A DNA stretch of 64,000 nucleotides from an uncultured Alistipes sp. (GTDB lineage Bacteria; Bacteroidota; Bacteroidia; Bacteroidales; Rikenellaceae): positions 1 to 64,000 of the forward strand of contig UQKD01000011.1 of the NCBI GenBank assembly GCA_900541585.1, written 5' to 3'. Every line of letters begins with the position of its first letter. The first letter of the stretch is position 1. The translations under genes and the position numbers were made by a program. Below, in pieces: positions 24,616 to 34,031 of the stretch. The notes beneath the pieces were generated by a model. It saw nothing but the letters and a program-made list of their open reading frames with translations, was not told the DNA's origin and did no database searches.

Positions 24616-25581
24616 ATGATCACCCCCGACGACATATTCGGCATTGCGGACGAAGCGGCCTTCGCACACGCGGCGCTGGAGATATTCCGGCGGCAGGCCC
24701 GCGACTGCGCCCCCTACCGCGAATACCTCGCCCGGATCGGCGTGCGGCCCGAAAGCGTGCTGCGTCCGGAAGAGATTCCCTACCTGCCCATCGAACTGTT
24801 CAAAACGCATACGGTCTATTGCGGGGAGACTCCGCCCGAGGTGGTTTTCACCTCCTCGGCCACGACCGGAATGACGCCTTCGCGCCACCCGATGCGCTCG
24901 CTGGCGCTCTACGAGCAGGCGTTCCGCACGGCATTCCGCACCTTCTACGGCGACCCCGCCGGGTTGAGCCTCTACGCCCTGCTGCCCAATTACCTGCGGC
25001 GCAAAGGCTCGTCGCTGGTCTACATGGCCGACCGGCTTTTGGCCGATTGCGGATCGGGCGGCTTCTACCTCGACGACCACGACGCCCTGCTGGCAGCGAT
25101 GGAGAGGGACCCGAAGCCGAAAATCCTGCTGGGCGTGAGCTACGCGCTGTGGGACCTCGCGGAGCGGTACGCTCCGAAGCTCCGCGGCACGGTGGTGATG
25201 GAGACAGGCGGCATGAAGGGTTACCGCGAGGAGATTCCGAAAGAGGAGTTCCACCGAATCCTCTGCGACGCCTTCGGGGTCGGGAAGATTCATTCGGAGT
25301 ACGGCATGGCCGAACTCACCTCGCAGGCCTATTCGCAGGGAGGCAATGTGTTCCGCTGCCCGGGATGGATGCGCGTCACGGCACGCGACGTCAACGACCC
25401 GTTCGACCTGCTTCCGGCAGGCGCGCGCGGCGGGCTGAACATCGCGGACCTGGCGAACTGGTGGTCGTGCGCCTTTATCCAGACACAGGACGTGGGGCGC
25501 GTCGGCGCGGACGGGGCGTTCGTCGTCGAAGGCCGTATCGACCACTCCGACATTCGTGGCTGCAACCTGTTGATACAATAA
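24616..25581 (+). CDS. LuxE/PaaK-type acyl-protein synthetase-like protein
   Basis: 321-aa member of the adenylate-forming LuxE/PaaK group, which activates or transfers carboxylic acids. The Ser/Thr-rich nucleotide-binding stretch TSSATTGMTPSRH is near residue 80, and the family blocks KIHSEYGMAELTSQAYS and DVGRVGADGAFVVEGR are present. LuxE supplies fatty acids for luciferase in Vibrio, but no lux genes occur here; Bacteroidota copies usually sit near glycan or lipid genes. It heads a four-gene region with a nucleotidyltransferase, a DUF115/GT42-like protein and a GT2 enzyme, so a role in acyl decoration of a surface molecule is a guess. Confidence 0.75.
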   Translation: MITPDDIFGIADEAAFAHAALEIFRRQARDCAPYREYLARIGVRPESVLRPEEIPYLPIELFKTHTVYCGETPPEVVFTSSATTGMTPSRHPMRSLALYEQAFRTAFRTFYGDPAGLSLYALLPNYLRRKGSSLVYMADRLLADCGSGGFYLDDHDALLAAMERDPKPKILLGVSYALWDLAERYAPKLRGTVVMETGGMKGYREEIPKEEFHRILCDAFGVGKIHSEYGMAELTSQAYSQGGNVFRCPGWMRVTARDVNDPFDLLPAGARGGLNIADLANWWSCAFIQTQDVGRVGADGAFVVEGRIDHSDIRGCNLLIQ

Positions 25582-25595
25582 AATCACCCATACCA

Positions 25596-26249
25596 ATGAA
25601 GACCGTCGCATTCGTTCCCATCCGGCTCAACAGCCAGCGCGTCGCGGGCAAGAACCTCCGCCCGCTGGACGGATCGCCGCTGATGTGCCATATCCTGAAA
25701 ACCCTGACCGCCGTGGAGGGCATCGATGAAGTCTTCGTCTTCTGCAGCGATGAAAGCATCCGTGCGCTGCTGCCCGAAGGGGTCCGGCTGCTGCGCCGCG
25801 ACCCGTCGCTCGACAGCGACACGACGCTCGGACGGGAAATTTACGACAGCTTCACCGCTCAAGTCGAGGCCGACCTCTACATCCTCGCCCACGCCACCTC
25901 GCCGTTCATCCGCGCCGCGACCGTCGCCGAAGCGCTCGGAAAGGTCCGCTCGGGCGAATACGACTCGGCATTCAGCGCCGAAAAATTGCAGACCTTCGCC
26001 TGGTTCGGGGGCAAACCGCTCAATTACGCCCTCGACAACATCCCCCGCACGCAGACCATCGAGCCGGTCTACATCGAGACCAGCGCCTTCTTCATCTTTT
26101 CGCGCGAATTGTGGTGCGGCCGCGGACGCCGCATCGGCGAACGGCCCTACATGGCTGTCGTGGACCGCATCGAGGGACTGGACATCGACTACCCCGAGGA
26201 CTTCGCCATGGCCGAAATCATCGCGGCCAGCCGGAACCTGCCGGAATAA
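25596..26249 (+). CDS. Cytidylyltransferase of the CMP-acidic sugar type
   Basis: 217 aa. The N-terminus MKTVAFVPIRLNSQRVAGKN has the nucleotide-binding pattern of CMP-N-acetylneuraminate synthetases (IPxRxxSxRxxxKN). HATSPFIRAATVAEAL corresponds to the conserved TSPF block, and DIDYPEDFAMAE is the usual C-terminal signature. The product is probably a CMP-activated nonulosonic or related acidic sugar. It starts 14 nt after the LuxE-like gene. The next gene, on the other strand, resembles DUF115/GT42 proteins, which would fit CMP-sugar use. Confidence 0.78.
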   Translation: MKTVAFVPIRLNSQRVAGKNLRPLDGSPLMCHILKTLTAVEGIDEVFVFCSDESIRALLPEGVRLLRRDPSLDSDTTLGREIYDSFTAQVEADLYILAHATSPFIRAATVAEALGKVRSGEYDSAFSAEKLQTFAWFGGKPLNYALDNIPRTQTIEPVYIETSAFFIFSRELWCGRGRRIGERPYMAVVDRIEGLDIDYPEDFAMAEIIAASRNLPE

Positions 26250-26369
26250 CCGCAAATGGTTCAAAATTCCTATAAAACGAGGGATTTCAAGGCTTGCGCA
26301 GCCCCGCGAAACGAAGTTTACAAGGAGTAAATAAGTATTCGGGGGGGGGTGGCAAGCGTAACGAAGAAA

Positions 26370-27257
26370 TCACCGTTTTAGAGGAATTTTTTCGTAGGCG
26401 TCGATCATCGATCCCCGCGTGCGGTTGACGATCCGCGCCCCGAGCGAGCGGGCATAGTCGCGCAGCACCTCGTGGCCGCGGAACAGTTCGGCGACCTCGG
26501 CCAGATAAACGGCCATCGTATAGGGCCGGCGGGGGACTTTCTGGAAGATCGGCTCCGAAACGGCCGGAGCATCGTCGTAATAGTGGCCGACGACCCGGCA
26601 GAGGCGGTTTTCGTCGTCGACACACAGCCCGTCGAGCAGCGTATGATCCACACCGTACAACTCCAGCGTCCTGTAACCCAGCAGCAGGGCGACGTACTCG
26701 CACACCTGCACCACGGTCCCGAAGTTGGCGCTTCCCAGACCGTGGCGGAACAGCCAGAACTCCACGCTCCGGAAACCCCGGTAGACCTGCGTATGGAACC
26801 GCACGATGCGGATATTGGGGTTGGGAAGCGCGGCGCGGTAGTCGAACTGCTCGGGATTGTAATACTGCACGTAGAGGTTCATCGGCCACGTCACCCGCTC
26901 GTTGAGCACGCGGTAAAGCTCCGCGACCCGGTCGCGGTAGACACTGTCGCGAAAGAACATGGGGTCGGAAAGCACGTAGTAGGCGGGCCGCACGGTCGCG
27001 AAACGCTCGTCGAGCGCGAAATAATTGACCGCCATGACGTCCTTCGACAGGTGTTCGCCCTGCTCGATCAGCCGCGGCAGGTCCCCGGAGAGCGAAGGTC
27101 CGTTGCCGAGGATCAGGACCGAAGGCTTCGGCTCCCCGACAGTCCCGGCGCGGCGGACATAGTTGCGGAAATTCTCCTTCACGGCCATCACGGCGAAGTA
27201 GAGCGCTGTGTCGAACGCGTTGCGGACGAATGCGATGATTTTCTCGGATGCGGTCAT
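26370..27257 (-). CDS. DUF115 / MptE-like, sialyltransferase-like protein
   Basis: 295 aa. The Rossmann-like motif VLILGNGPSLSGDL is near residue 48, followed by DVMAVNYFALDERFATVRP and YYVLSDPMFFRD. A later block, YVALLLGYRTLELYGVDHT, has the pattern shared by the DUF115/MptE group and GT42 sialyltransferases (GNGPS, then LGYKEIYLxGxD). It is probably involved in making a surface glycan with a CMP-activated sugar, given the neighbouring cytidylyltransferase, but no activity can be read directly. There is no signal peptide. It is convergent with the cytidylyltransferase, separated by a G9 homopolymer (26341-26349), and divergent from the GT2 gene. Confidence 0.65.
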   Translation of the reverse strand: MTASEKIIAFVRNAFDTALYFAVMAVKENFRNYVRRAGTVGEPKPSVLILGNGPSLSGDLPRLIEQGEHLSKDVMAVNYFALDERFATVRPAYYVLSDPMFFRDSVYRDRVAELYRVLNERVTWPMNLYVQYYNPEQFDYRAALPNPNIRIVRFHTQVYRGFRSVEFWLFRHGLGSANFGTVVQVCEYVALLLGYRTLELYGVDHTLLDGLCVDDENRLCRVVGHYYDDAPAVSEPIFQKVPRRPYTMAVYLAEVAELFRGHEVLRDYARSLGARIVNRTRGSMIDAYEKIPLKR

Positions 27258-27323
27258 CGGACTGGTTTTATTTGCAAAAGTAGCAAAAGATCAATATCTT
27301 CGCAACAAAACCCGGCAGAACAG

Positions 27324-28253
27324 ATGTCAGAACCCACCATTTCGGTCGTCATACCCCTCTACAACAAGCAGCGGGAAATCGGCGCGGCCGTGCGCTCCGC
27401 ACTGGCGCAGACCCGCCTCCCGCAGGAGATCATCGTCGTGGACGACGGATCGACCGACGGCGGCGCGGAGGCCGTGCGTGCGATCCGATCGCCGCTGGTG
27501 CGGCTCGTCCGGCAGCCCAACGCCGGGGTCTGCGCCGCGCGCAACCGCGGCATCGAGGAGTCGACGGGCGAATACATCGCCCTGCTGGACGCCGACGATG
27601 CCTGGGAGCCGGGGTTTCTGGCCGAAATCGCCGCCATGATCCGCGAGTTCCCCGGATGCGGACTCTATTGCACGGCCTTTTCAATAATAAGCCACGACGG
27701 GACCTATCCGGCCCCGACACCCTCCGAGCGGGGCATCGTGGCGAATTTCTTCCGCGAATCGGCCCACCGCTACATCGCCATCCCGTCGGCAAGCTGCATC
27801 CCGCGGCGCGTGTTCGACAACGTGGGGCTGTTTCCCGTCGGCATGAAGATCGCCGAAGACCTCTACATGTGGATCCGGATCGCCCGCCGCTACGAAGTCT
27901 GCTTCTCGCCCGAACGGCTGGTCCGTTACTCGCGGGTGGCCTCGAACCGCTCGGCAGCGAGCTACACCCCCGAGCAGACCGTCCATTCGTTCGAGGAGCT
28001 GTACGACCCCCAGGCCCCCGAGGAGGACCGGGAGTTCGTGGCCCGCGCAGCGTTGGGAAAAGCGCTAATAATCAGTGCCAAAGGCGGCACGAAGGAGGCC
28101 GCCCGCGCCACCCGGTTCTTCGCCTGGACACGGACCTACCGCCGCACGCTGCACAAGGTCCGCGCCCTGAATGCCCTGCCCGCCGGCTGGCGCGGCCCCG
28201 TGATCCGGCTTTACAACGCGCTGGCCTGGCGCCTCGCCCGCAAAGGACTCTAA
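27324..28253 (+). CDS. Glycosyltransferase family 2
   Basis: 309 aa GT-A fold enzyme that transfers a sugar from a nucleotide donor. The N-terminal motif ISVVIPLYNKQREIG, the VDDGSTDGG block near residue 45 and the metal-binding LLDADDAWEPGF near residue 95 are clear. The C-terminal part is basic with no evident membrane segment. The likely site is the cytoplasmic face of the inner membrane, in surface glycan assembly. The start ATG at 27324 is in the short divergent region with the DUF115 gene, where TATCTTCG resembles a -7 box. The acceptor is unknown. Confidence 0.9.
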   Translation: MSEPTISVVIPLYNKQREIGAAVRSALAQTRLPQEIIVVDDGSTDGGAEAVRAIRSPLVRLVRQPNAGVCAARNRGIEESTGEYIALLDADDAWEPGFLAEIAAMIREFPGCGLYCTAFSIISHDGTYPAPTPSERGIVANFFRESAHRYIAIPSASCIPRRVFDNVGLFPVGMKIAEDLYMWIRIARRYEVCFSPERLVRYSRVASNRSAASYTPEQTVHSFEELYDPQAPEEDREFVARAALGKALIISAKGGTKEAARATRFFAWTRTYRRTLHKVRALNALPAGWRGPVIRLYNALAWRLARKGL

Positions 28254-28265
28254 ATACCTGCAACC

Positions 28266-29123
28266 ATGAAATACATCCTTCAAAACCTCTGCTGCCTGCT
28301 GCTTTTCGCAGCGGGAACCTGCCGCGCGCAGACCACCGGCCACACGTTCCGGTCGGGCGGCATCGACCGCACGTACCGCCTCCACCTGCCCGAAGGACTG
28401 CCGGCCGGGGCGCCGCTGGTCATCGTCCTCCACGGCTACGGCGGACAGGCCCGGCCGGAGAGTTTCGGCATGAACGAGGTCGCCGACCGCCACGGTTTCG
28501 CCGTCTGCTACCCGCAGGGCGAACGCGACGGCCGGGGCAAGACGTGCTGGAACGTGGGCTACCCCTTTCAGGCCGACATGACCGTCGATGACGTGCGGTT
28601 CCTCACCGAACTGATCCGGCACCTTGCGAAGGAGCACCGTTTGAGCCGTCGCAACGTCTTCTGCACGGGCATGTCGAACGGCGGGGACATGTGCTACCTG
28701 CTGGCCTCGCGCTGTCCGGAGGTCTATGCGGCCCTCGGACCGGTCGCCGGGTTCATGTCCGTCGAAATCCTACGCTCGGACCGCAATCCGCGTCCGATTC
28801 CGCTGTTCGAAATCCACGGGACCAAGGACCGGACGACCCGCTGGGAGGGTGACCTCGGGAACGAAGGGGGCTGGGGCGCCTATGTCTCCGTCCCGACCGC
28901 GGTCGGCTACTGGGCCGCCAAAAACAAATGCCTCGCAGAGCAGGTCGACACCCTGCCCTCCCGCCCCGGCGGCCTGCAGGTCATCGCCCACCGCTACACG
29001 GACGGCACGGACGGAAACGAGGTCTGGCTCTACGAAACCGTCGGCGGAAAGCACTCCTGGAAAGAGACGGGCGTAGACACGGGCGAGGAGCTGTGGAAGT
29101 TTTTCAGCAAATACGTCCGGTAA
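28266..29123 (+). CDS. Secreted PHB-depolymerase / feruloyl-esterase-like hydrolase
   Basis: 285 aa alpha/beta hydrolase with a signal peptide (MKYILQNLCCLLLFAAGTCRA, cleavage near residue 22). The oxyanion region is VIVLHGYGG, the nucleophile Ser is in GMSNGGDMCY, the Asp is probably in HGTKDRTTRW, and the His is in GGKHSW near the C-terminus. The family (LpqC-like, carbohydrate esterase 1-like) includes acetylxylan/feruloyl esterases and polyhydroxybutyrate depolymerases; an esterase acting on plant glycan decorations is more likely in a gut species. It starts 12 nt after the GT2 gene and ends at a bidirectional terminator. Confidence 0.83.
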   Translation: MKYILQNLCCLLLFAAGTCRAQTTGHTFRSGGIDRTYRLHLPEGLPAGAPLVIVLHGYGGQARPESFGMNEVADRHGFAVCYPQGERDGRGKTCWNVGYPFQADMTVDDVRFLTELIRHLAKEHRLSRRNVFCTGMSNGGDMCYLLASRCPEVYAALGPVAGFMSVEILRSDRNPRPIPLFEIHGTKDRTTRWEGDLGNEGGWGAYVSVPTAVGYWAAKNKCLAEQVDTLPSRPGGLQVIAHRYTDGTDGNEVWLYETVGGKHSWKETGVDTGEELWKFFSKYVR

Positions 29124-29126
29124 ACG

Positions 29127-29158
29127 AAAAAGGGTTCCGATGATTCGGAACCCTTTTT
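29127..29158. terminator. Bidirectional terminator between esterase and clpB
   Basis: Perfect stem AAAAAGGGTTCCGA / TCGGAACCCTTTTT with a short loop. T tracts on both strands serve the two convergent genes. Confidence 0.93.
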
Positions 29159-29175
29159 CACTCTGCCGCGCGGCG

Positions 29176-31773
29176 TCAGTTCGAGAACGTCAGCGAGTCT
29201 TTCCCGGCGTCGATCGAGATCGGCTTCGAGCGGTCGACCTCGCCGGCGAGAATCCGCTTCGAAAGGTCGTTGACCACATAGCGCTGGATGACACGCTTCA
29301 CGGGACGCGCGCCGTAGAGCGGATCGTAACCCGCCGAAGCGATCCATTCACGCGCCTTGTCGCTGTACTCCAGCCGGATGCCGTTCTCCGAAAGCATCCT
29401 GCGCACGATACCTAGCTGGATGTCGACGATGCGTTCGATGTCCTTGTGCGTCAGCGGCTCGAACATCACGATCTCGTCGATACGGTTCAGGAACTCCGGC
29501 TTGAGCTGCTGTTTCAGCAGGTCGATCACGGCCAGTCGGGTCTTTTCGACAACCTCTTCGGGCAGTTTCTTGCCGTCGAAGGCCTCGGCGAAATTTTCCT
29601 GGATCACCTGCGACCCCATGTTCGAAGTCATGATGATGATGGTGTTGCGGAAATCCACCGTACGGCCCTTGTTGTCGGTCAGCCGGCCGTCGTCGAGCAC
29701 CTGCAACAGGATGTTGAAGACGTCGGGGTGTGCCTTCTCGATCTCGTCGAGCAGCACCACGGAATAGGGCTTGCGCCGCACGGCCTCGGTCAATTGGCCG
29801 CCCTCGTCGTAACCGACGTATCCCGGAGGCGCTCCGACGAGACGAGACACGGCGTGCCGCTCCTGGTATTCGCTCATGTCGATACGCGTCATCATCTGGT
29901 CGTCGTTGAACAGGAACTCCGCCAGCGCCTTGGCCAGCTCGGTCTTGCCGACGCCCGTCGTGCCGAGGAAGATGAACGAACCGATCGGCTTGCGGGGATC
30001 GTTCAGCCCGGCGCGCGAACGCCGCACGGCGTCAGAGATGGCCGCGATGGCCTGCTCCTGCCCGATGACGCGCTTGTGCAGTTCGTCCTCCATGTGGAGC
30101 AGTTTCTCACGCTCCGAGGCCAGCATCCGCGTCACGGGAATCCCCGTCCAGCGCGACACCACCTCGGCGACGTCCTGCGCGTCGACCTCCTCCTTGATCA
30201 TCGAACCGTTAGCCGAGGCGAGGCGGTACTCCTCCTGGAAAGCGGCGATCTCCTTCTCGGCCTCCTGGATCTTACCGTAGCGGATTTCGGCCACCTTGCC
30301 GTAGTCGCCCTGCCGTTCGGCCTGCTGGGCCTCGATCTTCAGGTTCTCGATCCTGTCCTTGTTCGCCTGAATCTTTTTGAGCAGATCGCGCTGGCCCTGC
30401 CACTTGGCACGCATCTCGGCGTCGCGGGCTTTCAGCTCCTCGATCTCCTTCGTAAGGTGCTCGACGCGCTCCTTGTCCTTCTCGCGGCGGATGGCCTCGC
30501 GTTCGATTTCGAGCTGACGCACCCGGCGGTCGAGCGTGTCGATCTCCTCGGGTACGGAGTTCATCTCCAGACGCAGCCGCGAGGCGGCCTCGTCGACCAG
30601 GTCGATGGCCTTGTCGGGCAGGAACCGCGAGGTGATGTAACGCGTCGAAAGCTCGACGGCGGCCACGATGGCCTCGTCCTTGATCCGCACCTGGTGATGG
30701 TTCTCGTAACGCTCCTTCAGGCCGCGGAGGATCGAGATGGCGTCCTCCTGCGAAGGCTCGTCGACCATCACCTTCTGGAAACGGCGTTCGAGGGCCTTGT
30801 CCTGCTCGAAGTATTTCTGGAACTCGTCGAGCGTCGTGGCGCCGATGGTCCGCAGCTCGCCCCGCGCAAGGGCCGGTTTGAGGATGTTGGCGGCATCCAT
30901 CGCACCCGACGACTTGCCGGCGCCGACCAGCGTGTGTATTTCGTCGATGAAGAGCAGGATTTCGCCTTCGCTGGCCGTAACCTCCTGCACGACGGCTTTC
31001 AGACGCTCCTCGAACTCGCCCTGGTATTTGGCGCCCGCGATCAGCGCACCCATGTCCAGCGAGTAGATGATCTTCGATTTCAGGTTCTCGGGCACGTCGC
31101 CGTCGATGATACGCCGGGCAATGCCCTCGGCGATGGCCGTTTTGCCGACGCCGGCCTCACCCACGAGAATCGGGTTGTTCTTCGTGCGCCGCGAGAGGAT
31201 TTGCAGCACACGGCGGATCTCCTCGTCACGCCCGATGACCGGGTCGAGTTTGCCGCTCCGGGCCTGTTCGTTCAGGTTGATGGCGTATTTGCCCAGCGCA
31301 TCGAACTGCTGCTCGGAGGTCTGCGAATCGACCGTCGCGCCCTTGCGGAAGGTGCGGATCGCCTCGATCAACTCCTTTTCCGTCGCGCCGCTGCGCTTGA
31401 GGATGTCGGCGGCCTGCCCGCGCTCGGCCACGAGGGCCAGCAGCAGGTGCTCGACGGAAGCGTATTTGTCGCCGAAATTCTTCGTGAAGTCCACGGCCCG
31501 CTGGATCGCCTTCGAGGTCTCCTGTGCAAAGAACTGCTCGCCGCCGCCTTCGACGCGCGGCAGCGACGCCACGGCCCGCCCGGCCTCGTCGCGCAGCGAA
31601 CGTACGTTCACGCCCACGCGCCCCAGCAGGAACGTCGAGAGCGAATCATCCTCGCGGATCAGCACCGCGAGCAGGTGGAGCGGTTCGACAGCCTGCTGTC
31701 CCCGCTCCCGCGCCAGCGAGAGCGCCGCTTGCAGCGCCTCCTGCGCTTTGATGGTAAGAGTGTTGATATTCAT
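29176..31773 (-). CDS. clpB: ATP-dependent disaggregase ClpB
   Basis: 865 aa AAA+ chaperone that, with DnaK, extracts proteins from aggregates. The Clp N-domain ([20 protein letters not shown]) is followed by AAA1 with Walker [14 protein letters not shown] near residue 206, the long coiled-coil middle domain (about 400-530), and AAA2 with [13 protein letters not shown]. The C-terminal D2-small domain has [15 protein letters not shown]. The mid-domain distinguishes it from ClpA and ClpC. Upstream, three contiguous decamers at 31848-31877 may be a stress-regulatory site. Confidence 0.97.
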   Translation of the reverse strand: MNINTLTIKAQEALQAALSLARERGQQAVEPLHLLAVLIREDDSLSTFLLGRVGVNVRSLRDEAGRAVASLPRVEGGGEQFFAQETSKAIQRAVDFTKNFGDKYASVEHLLLALVAERGQAADILKRSGATEKELIEAIRTFRKGATVDSQTSEQQFDALGKYAINLNEQARSGKLDPVIGRDEEIRRVLQILSRRTKNNPILVGEAGVGKTAIAEGIARRIIDGDVPENLKSKIIYSLDMGALIAGAKYQGEFEERLKAVVQEVTASEGEILLFIDEIHTLVGAGKSSGAMDAANILKPALARGELRTIGATTLDEFQKYFEQDKALERRFQKVMVDEPSQEDAISILRGLKERYENHHQVRIKDEAIVAAVELSTRYITSRFLPDKAIDLVDEAASRLRLEMNSVPEEIDTLDRRVRQLEIEREAIRREKDKERVEHLTKEIEELKARDAEMRAKWQGQRDLLKKIQANKDRIENLKIEAQQAERQGDYGKVAEIRYGKIQEAEKEIAAFQEEYRLASANGSMIKEEVDAQDVAEVVSRWTGIPVTRMLASEREKLLHMEDELHKRVIGQEQAIAAISDAVRRSRAGLNDPRKPIGSFIFLGTTGVGKTELAKALAEFLFNDDQMMTRIDMSEYQERHAVSRLVGAPPGYVGYDEGGQLTEAVRRKPYSVVLLDEIEKAHPDVFNILLQVLDDGRLTDNKGRTVDFRNTIIIMTSNMGSQVIQENFAEAFDGKKLPEEVVEKTRLAVIDLLKQQLKPEFLNRIDEIVMFEPLTHKDIERIVDIQLGIVRRMLSENGIRLEYSDKAREWIASAGYDPLYGARPVKRVIQRYVVNDLSKRILAGEVDRSKPISIDAGKDSLTFSN

Positions 31774-31847
31774 AGTGTTTCAGTTTTGTTTTTCAATCCG
31801 TTTCGATCCTCTTATCCGCAAAACCCCTGCCAACCCGGAATATACGA

Positions 31848-31877
31848 CACGTTGTCACTTTTTGTCACAAATTGTCA
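31848..31877 (-). promoter_or_regulatory. Three contiguous TGACAANNNG decamers upstream of clpB
   Basis: Read on the minus strand: TGACAATTTG, TGACAAAAAG, TGACAACGTG, with no gap and an exact 10-bp period, so all copies face the same side of the helix. They end 75 bp from the clpB ATG and also lie 71 bp upstream of the dnaX -7 box. This looks like a cooperative regulator site; no CIRCE element is present. Confidence 0.55.
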
Positions 31878-31947
31878 TCCGAAGACTGCCATGCCGGGAC
31901 AAAATGACCGGAAGCAGAATTATTTTCAATTTTCACTTAATTCTTCT

Positions 31948-31955
31948 TATCTTTG
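31948..31955 (+). promoter_or_regulatory. dnaX -7 box
   Basis: TATCTTTG ending 7 nt before the ATG at 31963, implying a very short 5' leader. A weak -33 (TTTC) lies 20 nt upstream. Confidence 0.65.
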
Positions 31956-31962
31956 CAACACT

Positions 31963-33858
31963 ATGAGTGATTTCATCGTCAGCGCACGCAAATACCGCCC
32001 CGCGACCTTCCATTCGGTCGTCGGGCAGAAACATATCACCTCGACGCTCCAGAACGCCATCGAGCGCGGCCAGCTGGCCCACGCCTACCTCTTCTGCGGT
32101 CCCCGCGGCGTAGGCAAGACCACCTGCGCCCGCATCTTCGCCAAGGCCATCAACTGCCTCGCACCCGACGGCGCCGAGGCGTGCAACGAGTGCGAATCGT
32201 GCCGCTCGTTCAACGAGGGGCGCTCGCTCAACATCCACGAGCTGGACGCCGCGTCGAACAATTCGGTGGAGGACATCCGCACGCTGATCGAGCAGGTGCG
32301 CATCATTCCGCAGGTGGGCCGCTACTCGGTGTTCATCATCGACGAGGTCCACATGCTTTCGGCCGCGGCCTTCAACGCCTTCCTCAAGACCCTCGAGGAG
32401 CCGCCCGCACACGCCGTCTTCATCCTGGCGACCACCGAAAAGCACAAGATCATCCCCACGATCCTCTCGCGCTGCCAGATCTACGATTTCAACCGCATCC
32501 GCGTCGAAGACTCGGTCGAATACCTCAAATACATCGCCTCCGAGGAGGGCGTCACGGCCGACGAAGAGTCGCTGAACCTCATCGCGCAGAAGGCCGACGG
32601 CGGCATGCGCGACGCACTGTCGATGTTCGACAAGGCCGTGTCGTTCTGCGGCACGGCGCTCGACTACCGCAACGTGGCCCAGACGCTCAACGTGCTGGAC
32701 TACGACACCTATTTCGGCGTTACGGAGATGCTCCTCGCGGGCAACTACGTCGACGTGCTGGTGACCTTCGACACGGTGCTGTCGAAAGGCTTCTCGGGCC
32801 AGACCTTCATGGCCGGCATGAACCGGCACATGAGGGACCTCCTGATGGCCAAGCAGCCCGACACGCTGCGGCTGATCGAAATGACCGGAACGCTGCTCGA
32901 ACGATACCGGACGCAGGCGGGCGCCTGCAGTGTCGAGTTCCTGTTCGGAGCCATCTCCTGCCTGACGGAACTTGACGGGAAGATCCGGCAATCGTCGAAC
33001 CAGCGGTTGCTCGTCGAGTTGGGTCTGATGAAAATCGCCGGACTCGGTCAAAAAAAAAATGACACCCTGACAACTTCCGGGGAGTATCCGCTTCCCGAAC
33101 TGACGCCCCGTACGGCGGCCGCGGCCGTCACGGCGCCGCCTGCGGCACAACCGCAGTCCGACCCGGCGACCCGACCCGTTCCGAGTCCCGTTCCGAGTCC
33201 CGTTCCGGCGGCTCCGCAGCAACCCGTAGCGGTTCAGCCCGGACCGGCCGCACAACCGGTTCCCGCCCCGGCTCCACAGCCGGCCGCACCCCGGCCGGAA
33301 ACGCCGGTGCAGCCCGCAGCCGCCCCGGGACCCGCTCCCGCTCCGGCCGCACGGCCCGAAGCGCCGAAACCCGCGCCCCAGCCCGTGCGGAGACCGCTGA
33401 TCTCGGGAACCTCCCTCTCGGAACTGCTCGCCTCGGCGGGCAGCGATCCGGACGAGGAGCCTTCCGAGGAGGAAACAGCCCAACCGAAAGTCGCGGCGAT
33501 CGACCCCGAGTGCGAACGGAAACTGGAATGCGCCCGGGAAAAGATCCTGAACCTCATCCGGGAACGGCGTCCGCGGTTCGTCCCGGCCTTCGAGCTGATG
33601 AGGGTGCAGGGCAACACGATCTCGTTGAGCGTGCCGACGAGCGAACTGCGCGAAGAGATACTCCGCAGCAAGACGGGGATGCTGATGCGCATCGCCGAAC
33701 TGGCGGGCATCACGGGAGCGATCGAACTGGAAGTGGTCGTCAACGAGGAGATCCGGGCCGCACGGCCGATCAAACTCGAAGACCGGGTGAAACACATGAC
33801 GGAGAAAAATCCGCTGATCGCGGAACTTCGCCAGGCATTGGATCTGGAAGTGGAATAG
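31963..33858 (+). CDS. dnaX: DNA polymerase III subunit gamma/tau
   Basis: Clamp-loader ATPase subunit, 631 aa. Walker [14 protein letters not shown] is near residue 45, a four-Cys zinc module follows ([16 protein letters not shown]), then [20 protein letters not shown]. The domain III helices end near residue 360. A Pro/Ala/Gln-rich linker (about 370-490) joins to a C-terminal tau-like domain. The start ATG 31963 gives [16 protein letters not shown], the conserved N-terminus. At the junction between domain III and the linker lies an A10 run that can yield a short gamma form. Full length is usual for Bacteroidota tau. Confidence 0.96.
   Translation: MSDFIVSARKYRPATFHSVVGQKHITSTLQNAIERGQLAHAYLFCGPRGVGKTTCARIFAKAINCLAPDGAEACNECESCRSFNEGRSLNIHELDAASNNSVEDIRTLIEQVRIIPQVGRYSVFIIDEVHMLSAAAFNAFLKTLEEPPAHAVFILATTEKHKIIPTILSRCQIYDFNRIRVEDSVEYLKYIASEEGVTADEESLNLIAQKADGGMRDALSMFDKAVSFCGTALDYRNVAQTLNVLDYDTYFGVTEMLLAGNYVDVLVTFDTVLSKGFSGQTFMAGMNRHMRDLLMAKQPDTLRLIEMTGTLLERYRTQAGACSVEFLFGAISCLTELDGKIRQSSNQRLLVELGLMKIAGLGQKKNDTLTTSGEYPLPELTPRTAAAAVTAPPAAQPQSDPATRPVPSPVPSPVPAAPQQPVAVQPGPAAQPVPAPAPQPAAPRPETPVQPAAAPGPAPAPAARPEAPKPAPQPVRRPLISGTSLSELLASAGSDPDEEPSEEETAQPKVAAIDPECERKLECAREKILNLIRERRPRFVPAFELMRVQGNTISLSVPTSELREEILRSKTGMLMRIAELAGITGAIELEVVVNEEIRAARPIKLEDRVKHMTEKNPLIAELRQALDLEVE
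33049..33062 (+). other. A10 slippage/frameshift site with -1-frame stop in dnaX
   Basis: C followed by ten A (33050-33059), then TGA at 33060-33062 in the -1 frame. The zero frame reads Gln-Lys-Lys-Asn and continues to tau. Slipping back one base, or transcribing one extra A, ends the protein at about 366 residues, just after domain III. This is the position of the gamma-producing event in E. coli (ribosomal frameshift) and Thermus (transcriptional slippage). Confidence 0.75.
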
Positions 33859-33910
33859 AGCGCATTGTAAAAACTCCGCAAATCGGGCGACATCTGTTGC
33901 GCGATGCAAC

Positions 33911-34000
33911 AAGCCCCTCCCAAGGGAGGGGTTTGGGGTGGGGTCAAACTTGCAAACGCGGCGAAACGCCGCGACAACGACCGCCGGATTTGCAAACCGG
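33911..34000 (+). repeat. Palindromic leader repeat, copy 3
   Basis: The most complete copy: AAGCCCCTCCC AAG GGAGGGG hairpin, GGGGTGGGGTC, then TTGCAAACG, then hairpin GCGGCGAAACGCCGC. It ends about 30 nt before tyrS. Confidence 0.75.
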
Positions 34001-34031
34001 TAAACAATTAGAACAAATACTAAACAGTAAT

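Noticed and set aside
24141..24644. Reading frames across the 24 kb repeat array
   Set aside because: They repeat with the 179-bp period on both strands, show no domain, and end inside the palindromes.
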